From Pempheris klunzingeri (taxonomy: Eukaryota > Chordata > Actinopteri > Acropomatiformes > Pempheridae), in assembly GCF_042242105.1 (NCBI RefSeq), contig NC_092017.1, positions 17,260,432 through 17,324,431 on the forward strand: DNA of 64,000 nucleotides. Direction: 5' to 3'. The first letter of the stretch is position 1; the number at the start of each line of letters is the position of its first letter. A model generated the notes under the pieces. It did not search any database. It was given only the letters and a program-made list of their open reading frames with translations, and was not told where the DNA came from. The position numbers were made by a program, and so were the translations under genes. Shown one piece after another: positions 37,026 to 47,516 of the stretch.

Positions 37026-39452
37026 TGGTATTGATTTCTTCGAGTTATTCCCTTGAAATGAAGCAGCGTCCACTTGTCTCACTGTGCATGTGAGTTCTGA
37101 GCAGTTGAACCAAAAAGTAAATTTTCTTTCTTTTATTATTTCAGTTGAAGAATTTCCAGAGATCCACCAATAGATAAAAACATCCACTATTTCGCAGCAA
37201 AAAGCAGAAATGATGAATACGTCAGAAATGAGACCATTTTTCATTACAACAATCTTGGGACCTTTAAGGTAAAGAACCACTGGTCTAGAGACACTTTTCT
37301 CCACCTACTACATATCTGGACTTTTTATTTATTTTTTTAATGTCTTGAGGCTGATTTTGCTTCTGTGCTAAATCTCACTCGTCTAATTAGTGGCTGTGCA
37401 GAGAGTTAGATTAACTACCAGAGCATGTAGGGAAAAACATAGCAACCTATTAATGGATTAGGCTGTAGAGTACATGCCATCCTCAACAGGCTCTGCTTTA
37501 TGTGTACTCTCCCTCATGAGCTGAACACGCTCTCATGAGACACTACTTAAAGCAATAAATGTGATATTCATGTCTCCAAGCCCTCACAGATGAGTATTGA
37601 AGAGATAAACTGCACCCACGTCTTTAGTTTTATCCAGGCTGCTTTTAAACAAAGTACCGAACTGTTCAGATCACATCTCCTGAACGAAGTGACCGCTCCG
37701 CTTCACTGAAAAACCTCCTCAACTCAGCAGACCGTCTGTCCATGGACTGCCTTTAACATGGAAGTGCACTACAGACTAAAGTGTCTATTATTAAAAATGT
37801 TAATTATTCTTAATATGATGATGATTATTTGTGTTAATTTGCCTTTGTTCTGTAATTAAGTTGACAATAAAAGACTGGCCAGACTGTTAATGAGGGTTAG
37901 AGTTTTTGTGTGCTGATAAGAGTTTAGCCGATTAATTCTAAACTGAAGTGAAAACAAAGGCTGCAATTAATGATTTATTTTAGTATCTACACTAAATGAA
38001 GACGGATCTACCACAAAACTACCACATCTGCAACGTGTGCTACAGTAAGAATGCGGCGAGGCAGCACTGAGATACCACAGAGGAGAAATATTTCAAAGAA
38101 ACGACCGTAAACGTAAAAGTCATGCACCCGAAATGTTACTTTTCACAAAAAAACTTTATTACACAAATGTAATCATCCAAATGTACCAAAAAGTGCTAAA
38201 TTATAATGTACTCATTAGGCAGAATGACCCATTTCAGAGTAATGTGTACTATATTACTGTAATATAATTATGGATGTAATAATACATTCATCACTTTCAT
38301 GTTCAATTTTAGTTACTGACTAGCTTTTGAATTCTCCCTCTGGGATCAATAAAGTATTGTTTTAATCTATATTTTGTATTATTACTCCTAAATTACTACT
38401 TAGTGGTGATAAAGTATAATATTTGCCTCTGTATTGTATCAGAAAATGGAAATAATGAGGTGAAGTACAAGTGCCAGAAAAAAAGAAATGCTGTAAAATC
38501 TACTCTTGCACACTTGTATTACAAAGTTATGTGATTTATACTTATACTGAAATATAAAGATGATATAACTACAGAGCAGCTCACATGCCTAAATCAGACA
38601 GTTCACACTTCAATCCAACAATGAATCAATGGCACCATCTAGTGGATATAATGTAACAGTCAATATTTTTACCCATCATGACCTTATTATCCTCATCAAT
38701 ACTTTGAATGAATAAAAAAAATACTTGAAACACATGAAACCATGCAGTTGTCGCTGGATCATAACACACCTGGGACAGCACAGTATCCACCTCACACCTC
38801 CACCTGTCGGAGCTGCTCTGTGTGCTGAACTGTCGAACCATGTGCTTACTTTTGGTTTTATGCTGAAACTATCACAAGTTACAGTCCATGGCTGAGGTTT
38901 TTACTTCCCCCCTGAAGGACACATTTAATGCTCGGTAGGTATAAAACAGGGCTGCATATGGCCAAATAGATGCTGAGATAATAGATCCTGCTCTGTTTTG
39001 GATTCTACTGTATGCGTTCATATGACATTGGAAATAAGTAAGTGGGGTGATCGTATCATCAGAATTTAAAACAATTAATGCTGATGAACGTTCCTCTTTA
39101 TTACAGTTGCTGCTTTTTTGTTTGCATTTTGTTACAGACTGAAATATATGAACTATCTGATGGACTGCCATGTAATTTAGGGCAGATTTTCAAGGTTCCC
39201 TGACTTTTCCTCTAGCACCACCATTTAATTCATCCAGCAGTTATGAGGCTTTAATGGTGTATAGTACAGATCGCCCCCCGCTTTACACCCCCGGTCCACA
39301 TTGATTTTAGTAGATGCTATTTGCACCCGGGTGTAAATAGCCACACTGGCTATTTTTCATTCTACTGTTCTAGCTTTAAACTGGTCAAACTTTTGCTGGT
39401 GATCACTAGAATTGTGTGACTGTGTGATTTAACTCTCCTCCAGAGCCTTACC
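37026..39452. other. Intergenic region between convergent rubcn and receptor gene A
   Basis: No gene is recognised. A CTCTGGGATCAATAAAGTA block at about 38338-38358 is a common teleost repeat 3' end. TTTATT at about 39097-39102 reads AATAAA on the minus strand and is a plausible poly(A) signal for gene A. The 3' flank of gene A (about 39385-39450) is homologous to the flanks of C and D, with a shared TTTGCTG-TGATCACTA-AATTGTGT pattern. Confidence 0.45.
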
Positions 39453-42400
39453 TTAGTACAAGCTCCTTGTGGTCCACAGACATATGATGGACACAAAGCT
39501 GACAGATATGAAGACAAGGTACAAGCCAAACAGCAGACGGTCGATGACTGTCCCGATCATCTGCCATTCCTGCGAGGTCTTGCTCCCCTGGAAGTGTTTG
39601 TCCACCTGGAGGCGGATGGCCACGAGATCTCTGCTCAGCTTCTTCAATTCGTCAAGGGCCGGCTCCGGAGGGGGTTTCATTGGAGGTGTGTGATTGGAGA
39701 CGCTCTCAAGATGACTCGGTGAGATGCTGCTGATGCTGGAATTCATTGTTGATTCTGCCAGAAACAAAGAATTAAGATCCATTAGCCATGAAAAAACAAG
39801 TTATGTCTCATTGGCTGACAGTTGTGCATTGAAATTATCCTCAGGACACCTTGAAGATCACAGCCTAACTCTTTTCCTACTGTTTAAAATTACTGCATAA
39901 TGTACGCATAAACTGTGGGTCACTACTGCAACGATACTTAAGGGGTACCTCGAAGGATTATGGAGAATTGTGATTTAAATGTAAAATATGTATATATCCG
40001 TATATTTGTGTTGTGGAGGAAAACAAGTACACAAATAGGATCTATCTCCTGTCACAGCAATTCATAACCTGTCAAGTACAGGTGGAATACTGCTACTTCA
40101 TAAGCCGTTTTTGCAGTTGATGAATTACTTATTTCCAAGGGAGATTTATTTTCCAAAATGTCATAATTCTTAAATTTTCTTCAACAAAGGAAATGTCTGT
40201 AAACAAAGCAATTTTAGCTTTCTGCAACTTAACATGTGGTCCTGTCATATATATTTAGTTCCTCAAATGTCAACTCCGTACAAACTGGAGTTCAAACTTA
40301 AGCTAAATTGTGGTTGTTTGATGATATACCTCCAGACGGGTGGAGGAAGAGGGTGATTCGGTCGGTCTTTTTCTTTTGAGGGAGACAAACGACAAAAGCC
40401 AGATATCTCAGCACGAGGACGCTGATCCAGTGCGGCACCGCGCCGTACTGGCTGGAGCTGAACTGGATGTTAGTGATGAACACTGTCTCCAACAGGCTGG
40501 TCACCATCAGAGCGAGACTGAGTGAGAAGAAAACATCTGCAGGAAACAACAACAGCAACAAGGGATGATTCAGCACACCTCTTATCACTTCCTGTATTTT
40601 CAGCTTCCAGTCATTATGATCTTGTGCTGGGAAAAGATGTTTACATTACACATGAGAAACCTGTTATTCATATCCTTGTGTACATAATTCATCAGTTTTC
40701 CTGAATACGTGTCTGTCAGTGATACTGTAAGCAGCAGACGATAACCAGGATACTGATATCCAAAGTCAACACACTCACAGACGTGCTTTTATACAGGGTG
40801 GAGCCCAGTGGCAGGTTGGCGTTGATGCTGTGATGCTACTATGGAAAAACCAGTTTCTCCTCCACCCTCCACTCACCCCCACATCTCTCCCACAAACATT
40901 CCCCATCACCCCCTGGGCGCATACTCTAATTTAAATGATTTACGCTAGTTAACTTTTAACACATGGTAAATATTTGAATGGATAGAGGCGGGTGTCATTG
41001 TTCCAGGAATGTAAGGATATGTGTTCCCATAAGGAACACATAATGTAGAAAAATATATTCATAGTTAAACATGAAAAAAAGTTTATTCTAATTAATGTTT
41101 GCCACTGCTGTTATTATTCTTTGTTTTATTTTGCTTTGGGAATAATAATCTGAAAGTTTGAGGTTTTGGAACTACAGCTCCCATCATTTTTGGGGGGTTT
41201 TTTGGAGGGAGATTAACCGGAAGTAGTGGCGCTATGGAGACAGTGTGTTGCCGTACAACGTGAGTCCCTCCTTTTTACTTTTAGCCTATATTTGTTTACA
41301 TTTTGGCATGACAAAATATATGCCGAATTAGCTATTACTGGCACCTTTTTGCAATATACTCCAGGATTTACAGACAGCTGTCACTAAAGTACTTTGATAC
41401 TGAAGAAAATTTAAAAATGCGATGGTTTTCAGGCAAGTTCTGGGTTCTATGTTTTCCACGTGGATTTTTGGACGTTTTTTCGCAATGGGTATCGGGGATA
41501 ATGATGTCCACACTAAGTGTGAGTCATGCTAAATTTCGAAGTACAAGTATCATGTCTCTGTGTTAAAACTGGACACAGGTAGAACTCAGAAAAGGAGTAT
41601 GAATGCAGTAATTGGCGCTAAGGCCTAATTGCCTCCAGGTGCATGTCACAGCCACTACTGCACTTCCTGCTGTTGCCTCTGTTGTTCACCTCTGGCACTA
41701 AATCTCCCCCAGAAGGAGTGACTCACAATTTAAAAATCTCTGCTTTAAATATTGCAGATGGATCTGATTTAATTTCTCCAGGTTTTGTCCAGGCTTTCTC
41801 TGGAGTAAAAGAAGTAACGGCACACAGGTGTCACTCACTGATGAGGGGTGTTGTGTTTCCAGTGACGGGCAGCAGGTCGTTCATGATGAGCAGGAAGACT
41901 GTGTATCCCAGGATGAGGGTCATCTTGAAGGAGGATCGGTCCACACTCTGAGGAGGCAGCAGGAAGCTGAAGAGGTCCACGGTGATGAGGAAGCAGCTGG
42001 GGATCAGCAGGTTCACCACGTAGAGGACTGGCCTACGTTTTAGAATGATCTTGGGAAGAGACAAAGGTACAAACCCTTAAGCCGTGACCTCAGTGTCTTA
42101 AATGGTAGCTACTGCCCTGCGACAATCGATGAAATCTGTACACATTTTTTTTTAATTATCTCTGTGATCATAGGATAATAAATACAATTAAAAGTGCTTA
42201 CATAGAATTTGATCTCAGAGTAGCTTCCCTCATCCAACGCCAGTGTAGTAGAACCTATGCTGATATTGGCGAGGTCCCACTCCCCATTGGTCGCCAACAC
42301 TTCTTGGGACTCCTTCAGGATCTCTTCAGCCGTGCTGCCTTGAATCATCCTTATGTCTGTGGCTGGAATAACATTTAACAGCACAAAGGAAAAGACACCC

Positions 42401-45400
42401 CTCAGAGATGTTGTAGTATACAAAGCTGGATTACATCCTGTAATGATTTTCAGATTTTTTTTTTAAGTTGTGCAAAGATCTGACTTTTTGTAGTCAAGCA
42501 GGCTTACCAAAGTGTAGATAGGATCCAAAGGTCAGCGAGCAGCGTTGGATATCAAAGGGAAAGCTGTAGATTTCTAATTGGCAGGAGCTGATGACTCTGA
42601 CTGGTTTATCATCAAATATGTGACCCGTGTTTTTTAAGTATACATAAGGAGTTTTGGGAGATTTGTCCTCATCCATGCTGGAAAAATAGAACATAAGAAG
42701 AAGAAACATTTTAATTATTTATTCAATTTGTTTTAAAAGGAGCGAGTAAATGATCTGTTCTTGTGTAGCACCTTTCTAGTCTTCATAACCACCCAGAGTT
42801 CGCTACACATTCACCCATTAATGATCATTGGTTGGATATTAACCATTCACGCAGACATTCACACGCAGAAGCATAGTTTCGGGGAGCGACTAGGGCTTCA
42901 GTATCCAGCCCAGAGAAAATTCAGCATAAGGGAATTGACGACCCGCTCTACCACTGAGCCACAGCCGCCCCCCAAGAGTTCACTGATCCTGAGTCCGTGC
43001 ATGGAGTGAACGGATCGAGCCACTTTTTCAGCTCTTGATGCTAAAAATCCTTTTAATACGTTGTCCTTTCATAGTGCACGTGTCAGAAATTAGACTAATA
43101 AGAACAGAGACTTCACTAGATTTGGCCAAAAGGCTGAGAAGCTATGAAAAAGGTAGAGAGAGAGGGAGAAAAGATATATCCCTCCCTCATATCCCTCTCA
43201 CACAGCTCACTCTTTATTATATTTTTTTTTTACCTAAAATTAGTTGATTAAAAGGAGCAAAAAAACAGCTCCATAGTACCACCAACCATAATACTCTTCT
43301 CTCAGATTCACAGGGTCTGTGATTACTTTTCAAGTACTGCTATTTCAGTTTTTTTTTTTTAGGACAGTTAATTTGAAAGAGCTCACAGACGACTCGGCAT
43401 CTTTCTAACTTACAACTCAAAGATGTGGATGTCTGGGACCCAAAGATTTTCCCGAAGGACAGAGACTCTTGTGGTTCCACATTCCTTCTCATCCCAGCTC
43501 AGTCCGTCTATATGCCACTCCTACGTTAAACACAACAACAGCAACAAATGAACAAATAGACAAATAGGACGTTTCATCCAAAATGCTATTTATTAATTTT
43601 CAGGGGAAAAAACCTGATGTTGGCAACCAAAACAAGTGAACTGTAATTTCAGAGTATTCTAGTTTATTTATTTCGAACACGTAGACATGTACGAATCATT
43701 TTGCAATGAGTCATTAGAGTTATTGGAAACGCTGACCTAGTGGAGATATCGAAGACACTTGGGTTGGCTTGTTTTGCTACAAACAAAAACCCAATCAGAA
43801 TAGTATGAATAATGCTAAATTTGCACTCTACTACATATATACATATCTACTATACATATGTATGTATATGTGTGTATATATATATAGCCTGTACACAATA
43901 GTATCCTCAGGGACCCATAAACTGCTTTTACTGGTGTTACAACACTACTTATTTGCATTTACACTTGTTTTAAACTCTTGTACACTTATCCTGTTATTGC
44001 ACGACATGTTTGTACCTTGTTTTTGTGCCTCGCATTGTTTATATCTGGTTTGTACATCTCATGTCTGAATGTTGCATAATTTATTCTTTTGTTGTTTTTG
44101 CACCGGGGACCAGGAGGAGCACAATTCCAATCCTCGATGTCTTGTTAGACAAAGACGAATGAATTTATTGATGTCAGTGCACTAAAAACCTACCAGAACT
44201 TGCCATAAGACTGTTGTCAGGGTTTGGGATTTTTCATCCTATGGATGAGACATATTTTAAAGTTAGAGTCAGTTCAAAATGTAACTGAAAATGTGATGCA
44301 TGCTCATATGCAGGTGTGAAAAGGTGTTTAGACTCACCACTCCTAAAATTCCCACCACAGTGATACCGATGGTTATGTTCATAGGCTCTGAAAAGCTCCT
44401 TACAGGACGCACCAGTTTTTCAGGGAATAAATTTTCCTCGAGGGCATGATACAAGGCTCTAGGTGTTGGGCTGGTGCAGTTTATCGCTGCTGCAAAACCT
44501 GAGTTTAAAAAGATAAATTAGAGGACAGAATTTGTGAGCTGGTCTTTATACATGCCCATGGAAGGATTCAGTCCCAGGCCCTCCATTGCTGTGGGCACAG
44601 AAGCGTTGCAGATCTTGAACGAATGTTTATGCTGTCATTAGTTACAACTTCTAAACTGTTTTAATAACCAAAATAAAAATGTTCTCTTGGAAAATAAAAT
44701 CTGGGAAGCTGAATGAACCTCATAGAACCAAGAACTGAAACAGTATTTATAAATGTGCCATGTAGTAAGTTATAAAACTCATTTACTCAAACATGTATTA
44801 TATGATTTAAGGAAACCCATTCAATACAATAGAATAAATATAGATTCTAGTTTAGTATTTTCAGACAACATACCTGAAAGCAAATTGTAAAAAAAAGTTG
44901 ACCATTATTTTGTATCTGGTTATTGTCTTTGGGGTTCAAACTAGGGCTGCAAATAATGAGTACTTTCATTGTCAGTTAATCTGTTGATTATTTTCTCAAT
45001 TGGTCCATTAGTTTTTGGTCTATAAAATGTCAGAAAATGTCCATTAATGTTTCCCAAAGCCCAAGATGACGGCCTCAAATGTCTTACTTTGTCCACGACC
45101 CAAAGATATACAGTTTACAGCCAAAGAGGAGTGAAGAAACCAGGAATTATTTATATTTTATAGGCTGGAATTTTCAAAATAGTTACAGCAATTAAACAGC
45201 TGACAACTAATCGATTTAAGGTGTACGGGACAGCATGCAGGACCAGAAGTAACTGAAGTTTCTCTTTAACTACCAACTTGCAGTCGTTCAGCTTTTCATA
45301 GAAATTTCCATTTTGCGAGCCCTGTGATTGACAGGCGACCAGTCCAGGATGAACCCTGCCTACCGCCCAGTGCCAGCTGGGACTGGCTCCAAATATCTGC

Positions 45401-45464
45401 CTGTCTTACCGTGGAGCAGCATGAAACAGATGAAGACGAGCTCGGCGGGCTTTAACTCGGTCAT
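39453..45464 (-). CDS. 5-HT3-type Cys-loop receptor subunit, gene A, complete
   Basis: Nine exons on the minus strand are 45410-45464, 44338-44498, 44194-44238, 43414-43520, 42508-42677, 42202-42362, 41839-42049, 40330-40536 and 39453-39754. They total 1419 nt, or 472 residues. A hydrophobic signal peptide starts the protein. The Cys-loop (Cys155, Cys169, 13 residues apart, with FPFD) lies in exon 5. M1 is at about residues 242-263, M2 at 272-294 ([15 protein letters not shown]), M3 at 306-330 and M4 at the C-terminus. The family forms pentameric cation channels in the plasma membrane. Loop A reads [10 protein letters not shown], loop B SYLHF and loop C GSYSEIKF. The usual loop-B tryptophan is Tyr and loop-A Asn is Phe, so serotonin gating is not assured. 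The intracellular helix before M4 lacks the three conductance-limiting arginines of 5-HT3A. Teleost annotations usually name such genes 5-HT receptor 3A-, 3C- or 3E-like. The exact ortholog cannot be settled here. Confidence 0.93.
41160..41266 (+). promoter_or_regulatory. Promoter-like motif cluster inside gene A intron 7
   Basis: GAACTACAGCTCCCATCAT at about 41169-41187 matches the ZNF143-type ACTACANNTCCCA promoter word. It is followed by an ETS-like ACCGGAAGTAG at about 41217. An ATG at 41235 then begins METVCCRTT, ending at a good splice donor (AAC|GTGAGT). All of this is on the strand opposite to gene A. It may be a functional promoter, a relic of a copied gene start, or a repeat carrying the word. 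Confidence 0.35.
42755..42972 (+). repeat. Teleost dispersed repeat in gene A intron 4
   Basis: The sequence runs from TAGCACCTTTCTAGTCTTC through ACATTCACCCATTAATG to GACGACCCGCTCTACCAC and TGAGCCACAGCCGCCCCCC. This is the recognisable order of a very common fish repeat that ends in a tRNA-like 'ctaccactgagccac' segment. Diverged and non-coding. Confidence 0.7.
44939..45215 (+). mobile_element. Non-autonomous DNA-transposon-like repeat, gene A intron 1
   Basis: It opens with CTAGGGCTGCAAATAATGAG and contains GTCTATAAAATGTCAGAAAA and CCCAAAGCCCAAGATGACG. It closes with ACAGCTGACAACTAATCG. This order matches an abundant teleost non-autonomous element whose two ends are inverted (AGGGCTGCA and TGCAGCCCT type). 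The far end here is truncated before the second terminal repeat. Non-coding. Confidence 0.65.
45318..45393 (+). repeat. Fragment of a fish LINE-type 3' tail, gene A intron 1
   Basis: GATTGACAGGCGACCAGTCC, ATGAACCCTGCCTACCGCCC and GCTGGGACTGGCTCC follow in the order typical of a widespread fish repeat (CTGGCGACCTGTCCAGGGTG type). It lies just outside the signal-peptide exon of gene A. Short fragment. Confidence 0.6.
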
Positions 45465-46835
45465 TGTCAGTCTCAGTTAAGCCGTTGTTCCCCGTTTGCG
45501 TAAAAAGTCAACAGCCCGCTCCATCAGATTGAGATGTTCTGCCCGAGCGACAAGAATATATGAGCAATTTACTGAAGTGTGTGACTTGAGATGCTAATAT
45601 TGACTCAATGTTAAACTGTTGCATGGCTTCCTGTAAGCCTTTGAGCTTACAGGAACTGCATGCAGAGCTCAGCTCATCCGACGACTGTGTTGACACAATG
45701 CGATCTTGGATTGTACAACAGGTTTTGATCGTCTGTGTCAACATCTTCACTTTTTTCACTATTTGTGATAGCTGCGGCCGAAGCAAACACACACAAGGAG
45801 CTTGGCTGTTTGCTGTTTCAGTTTGCCTCCTAGGGGACTGTACGAAAATTATGCTTTGCCCCCTTTTTTTTATTAGTAATGGTGAAACGAATAGCACCAA
45901 CTCAATTCTGTGTTATTGTTATTGGTTGAAAATATTACTGCCGGTGGGTGTCCTGTATGCCGTAGAGTCTTTATTCATTTTTAAAAAAAAAATCAAAGCC
46001 CACACAGAATAAGTCAGTTCAAGCCTGCAGAGGCCACAAAAGCTAAACACGGCTAACAGTCTACAGACACGCTAGCAGTTCTGTGAACTAAAGACTAACA
46101 TCATGCTCACAATGGCTATAATGATTAGCAGGTGTGATGTTTATTCTGTTCGCCATGTTTGTTCTCGGTGTTTAGAATGCTTATATTTGCTAATTGGCTG
46201 TAAACATAAAGCGCGGCTGATGGGGATGTAACTGTCTAGTTTTGCTGGTGTTTAGTCGTTAACGAAAGTGTTGTAAGTTAGTCAAAAGACAAACTTTCAC
46301 GGCAATCCATCTGATCATAATTTTTGAAAGTTGTCTCGCTTTGTTTCCCCGTTTGTCTGGGAACTATGAATGTCTGTGCAGACGTCCCCGGCAATCAATC
46401 TAATAGTTGTTGACATATTTAAGTTTGGACCTAAGTGATGGAGCTGCTGACCGTCAGGTTGACATCGCCATTCAATGACGCTGTAAAATATGAATCTCCT
46501 CCACCAACTCCATAACGGCATGATAGACACGAAATAGCAATTTATTCTAAATATCAGGCTGTCTGCTATCAGGCAGGACAACGGCAATAACAGAAAGTAT
46601 GTCATATTATCATATGTCAAAATAAAATCATGATTGTGTGGTAATAGTAGTGGAAGATAATTGTACCTCAGAGGTATTTCTAGACAGAAGAACCAAAGGC
46701 TGCATTAATATTCAGCAGCACCAGAACTCATTTTTGCCTGAACCAGGATTCAGATGTGTTATTCAATATTTTTGTTAGTTCAGTGTTTGTTTGTCTATTA
46801 ATCAAAGAAAGGACAATGCACATTGATTGACAAAG

Positions 46836-46890
46836 TCATGTGAATGTGTCAGATTTAGCCATACAAGCTAATTCTGACACATTCACATGA
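46836..46890. repeat. Long near-perfect hairpin (24-bp arms, 7-nt loop)
   Basis: The segment 46836-46859 is the reverse complement of 46867-46890 with a single mismatch (position 46854), separated by CATACAA. A G-U pair could extend it by one step at the base. The stem is long and uninterrupted enough to fold as RNA or DNA. It could be the core of a palindromic MITE or a small-RNA precursor. No flanking target-site duplication was evident. Confidence 0.85.
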
Positions 46891-47019
46891 TGCTGTGCTG
46901 TGACACCGTTGAGTCGGATGATTGTTGAAATTTAGGGTGATATTTTCATTTCTTTCCCCCAAAAAAGCAGCTAAGTAACTAGTGCTTTTTCTTACAGTGT
47001 GATATCTTACAGTGTGATA

Positions 47020-47195
47020 CACACATTTGTATATTTTTTCTCATTCTTTTATATTTGTATTTATTTTTATATTTGTTATAGCCCTTGTTTTTACACCCCT
47101 TCTGTTACTGACACTTTGTTTCTGCACATTTTCTGTCTCCTCTGTTGCTGTAACATGTGAATTTCCCCGGTGTGGGATAAATAAATAAAGTCTTA
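47020..47195 (+). repeat. Teleost repeat 3' end (GGGATAAATAAATAAAG type)
   Basis: T-rich sequence ends with TGTGAATTTCCCCGGTGTGG followed by GATAAATAAATAAAGTC, a common 3' terminus of dispersed fish elements. The mirror-image motif (GACTTTATTTATCCCGGAGG) occurs at about 8108-8127 inside the triplicated repeat, in the opposite orientation. Confidence 0.55.
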
Positions 47196-47516
47196 GTAAG
47201 TAATTACATTTACTGACAGAGAACAGATAAGAGGCTAACTGTTCTGGGGGATCAGTGAGCTTAACAGCAGAGAGCCTTCTCTGTTAATGATGATGATGAT
47301 GGTTATACAGTGATTATCCCTAAACCATTATACTGTTATTACTTATTTATCCATCCTCCAGGAAACAAAACTAGCAGTACTCCATGTACCTCGTATTTCT
47401 TTACCAACTCAAAGACAGGAAGCAAAATTTAGACAAACATGACTGGAGGCTTTGTTGCCTTCTAGTTGCACTAACTGCACTTGAACTTGTTATTTACACA
47501 TCCAACCCACGTCCAG

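Larger units (their letters stand above)
45465..47516. other. Intergenic region between receptor genes A and B
   Basis: No gene is recognised. It contains the long hairpin at 46836-46890 and a T-rich repeat at about 47020-47195. A 134-codon open frame (45608-46012) and its antisense partner have no recognisable domain. The region should also hold the promoter of gene A (next to 45464) and the 3' end of gene B (next to 47517). Confidence 0.45.

Noticed and set aside
41430..41525. Second exon-like ATG block ([11 protein letters not shown]) downstream of the promoter-like cluster
   Set aside because: The donor is ambiguous, the open frame is short and nothing downstream supports a gene. It is kept only as context for the promoter-like finding.
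45508..46012. Two overlapping open frames on opposite strands (130 and 134 codons)
   Set aside because: No recognisable domain, no splice context, and both strands open over the same stretch, which suggests chance.
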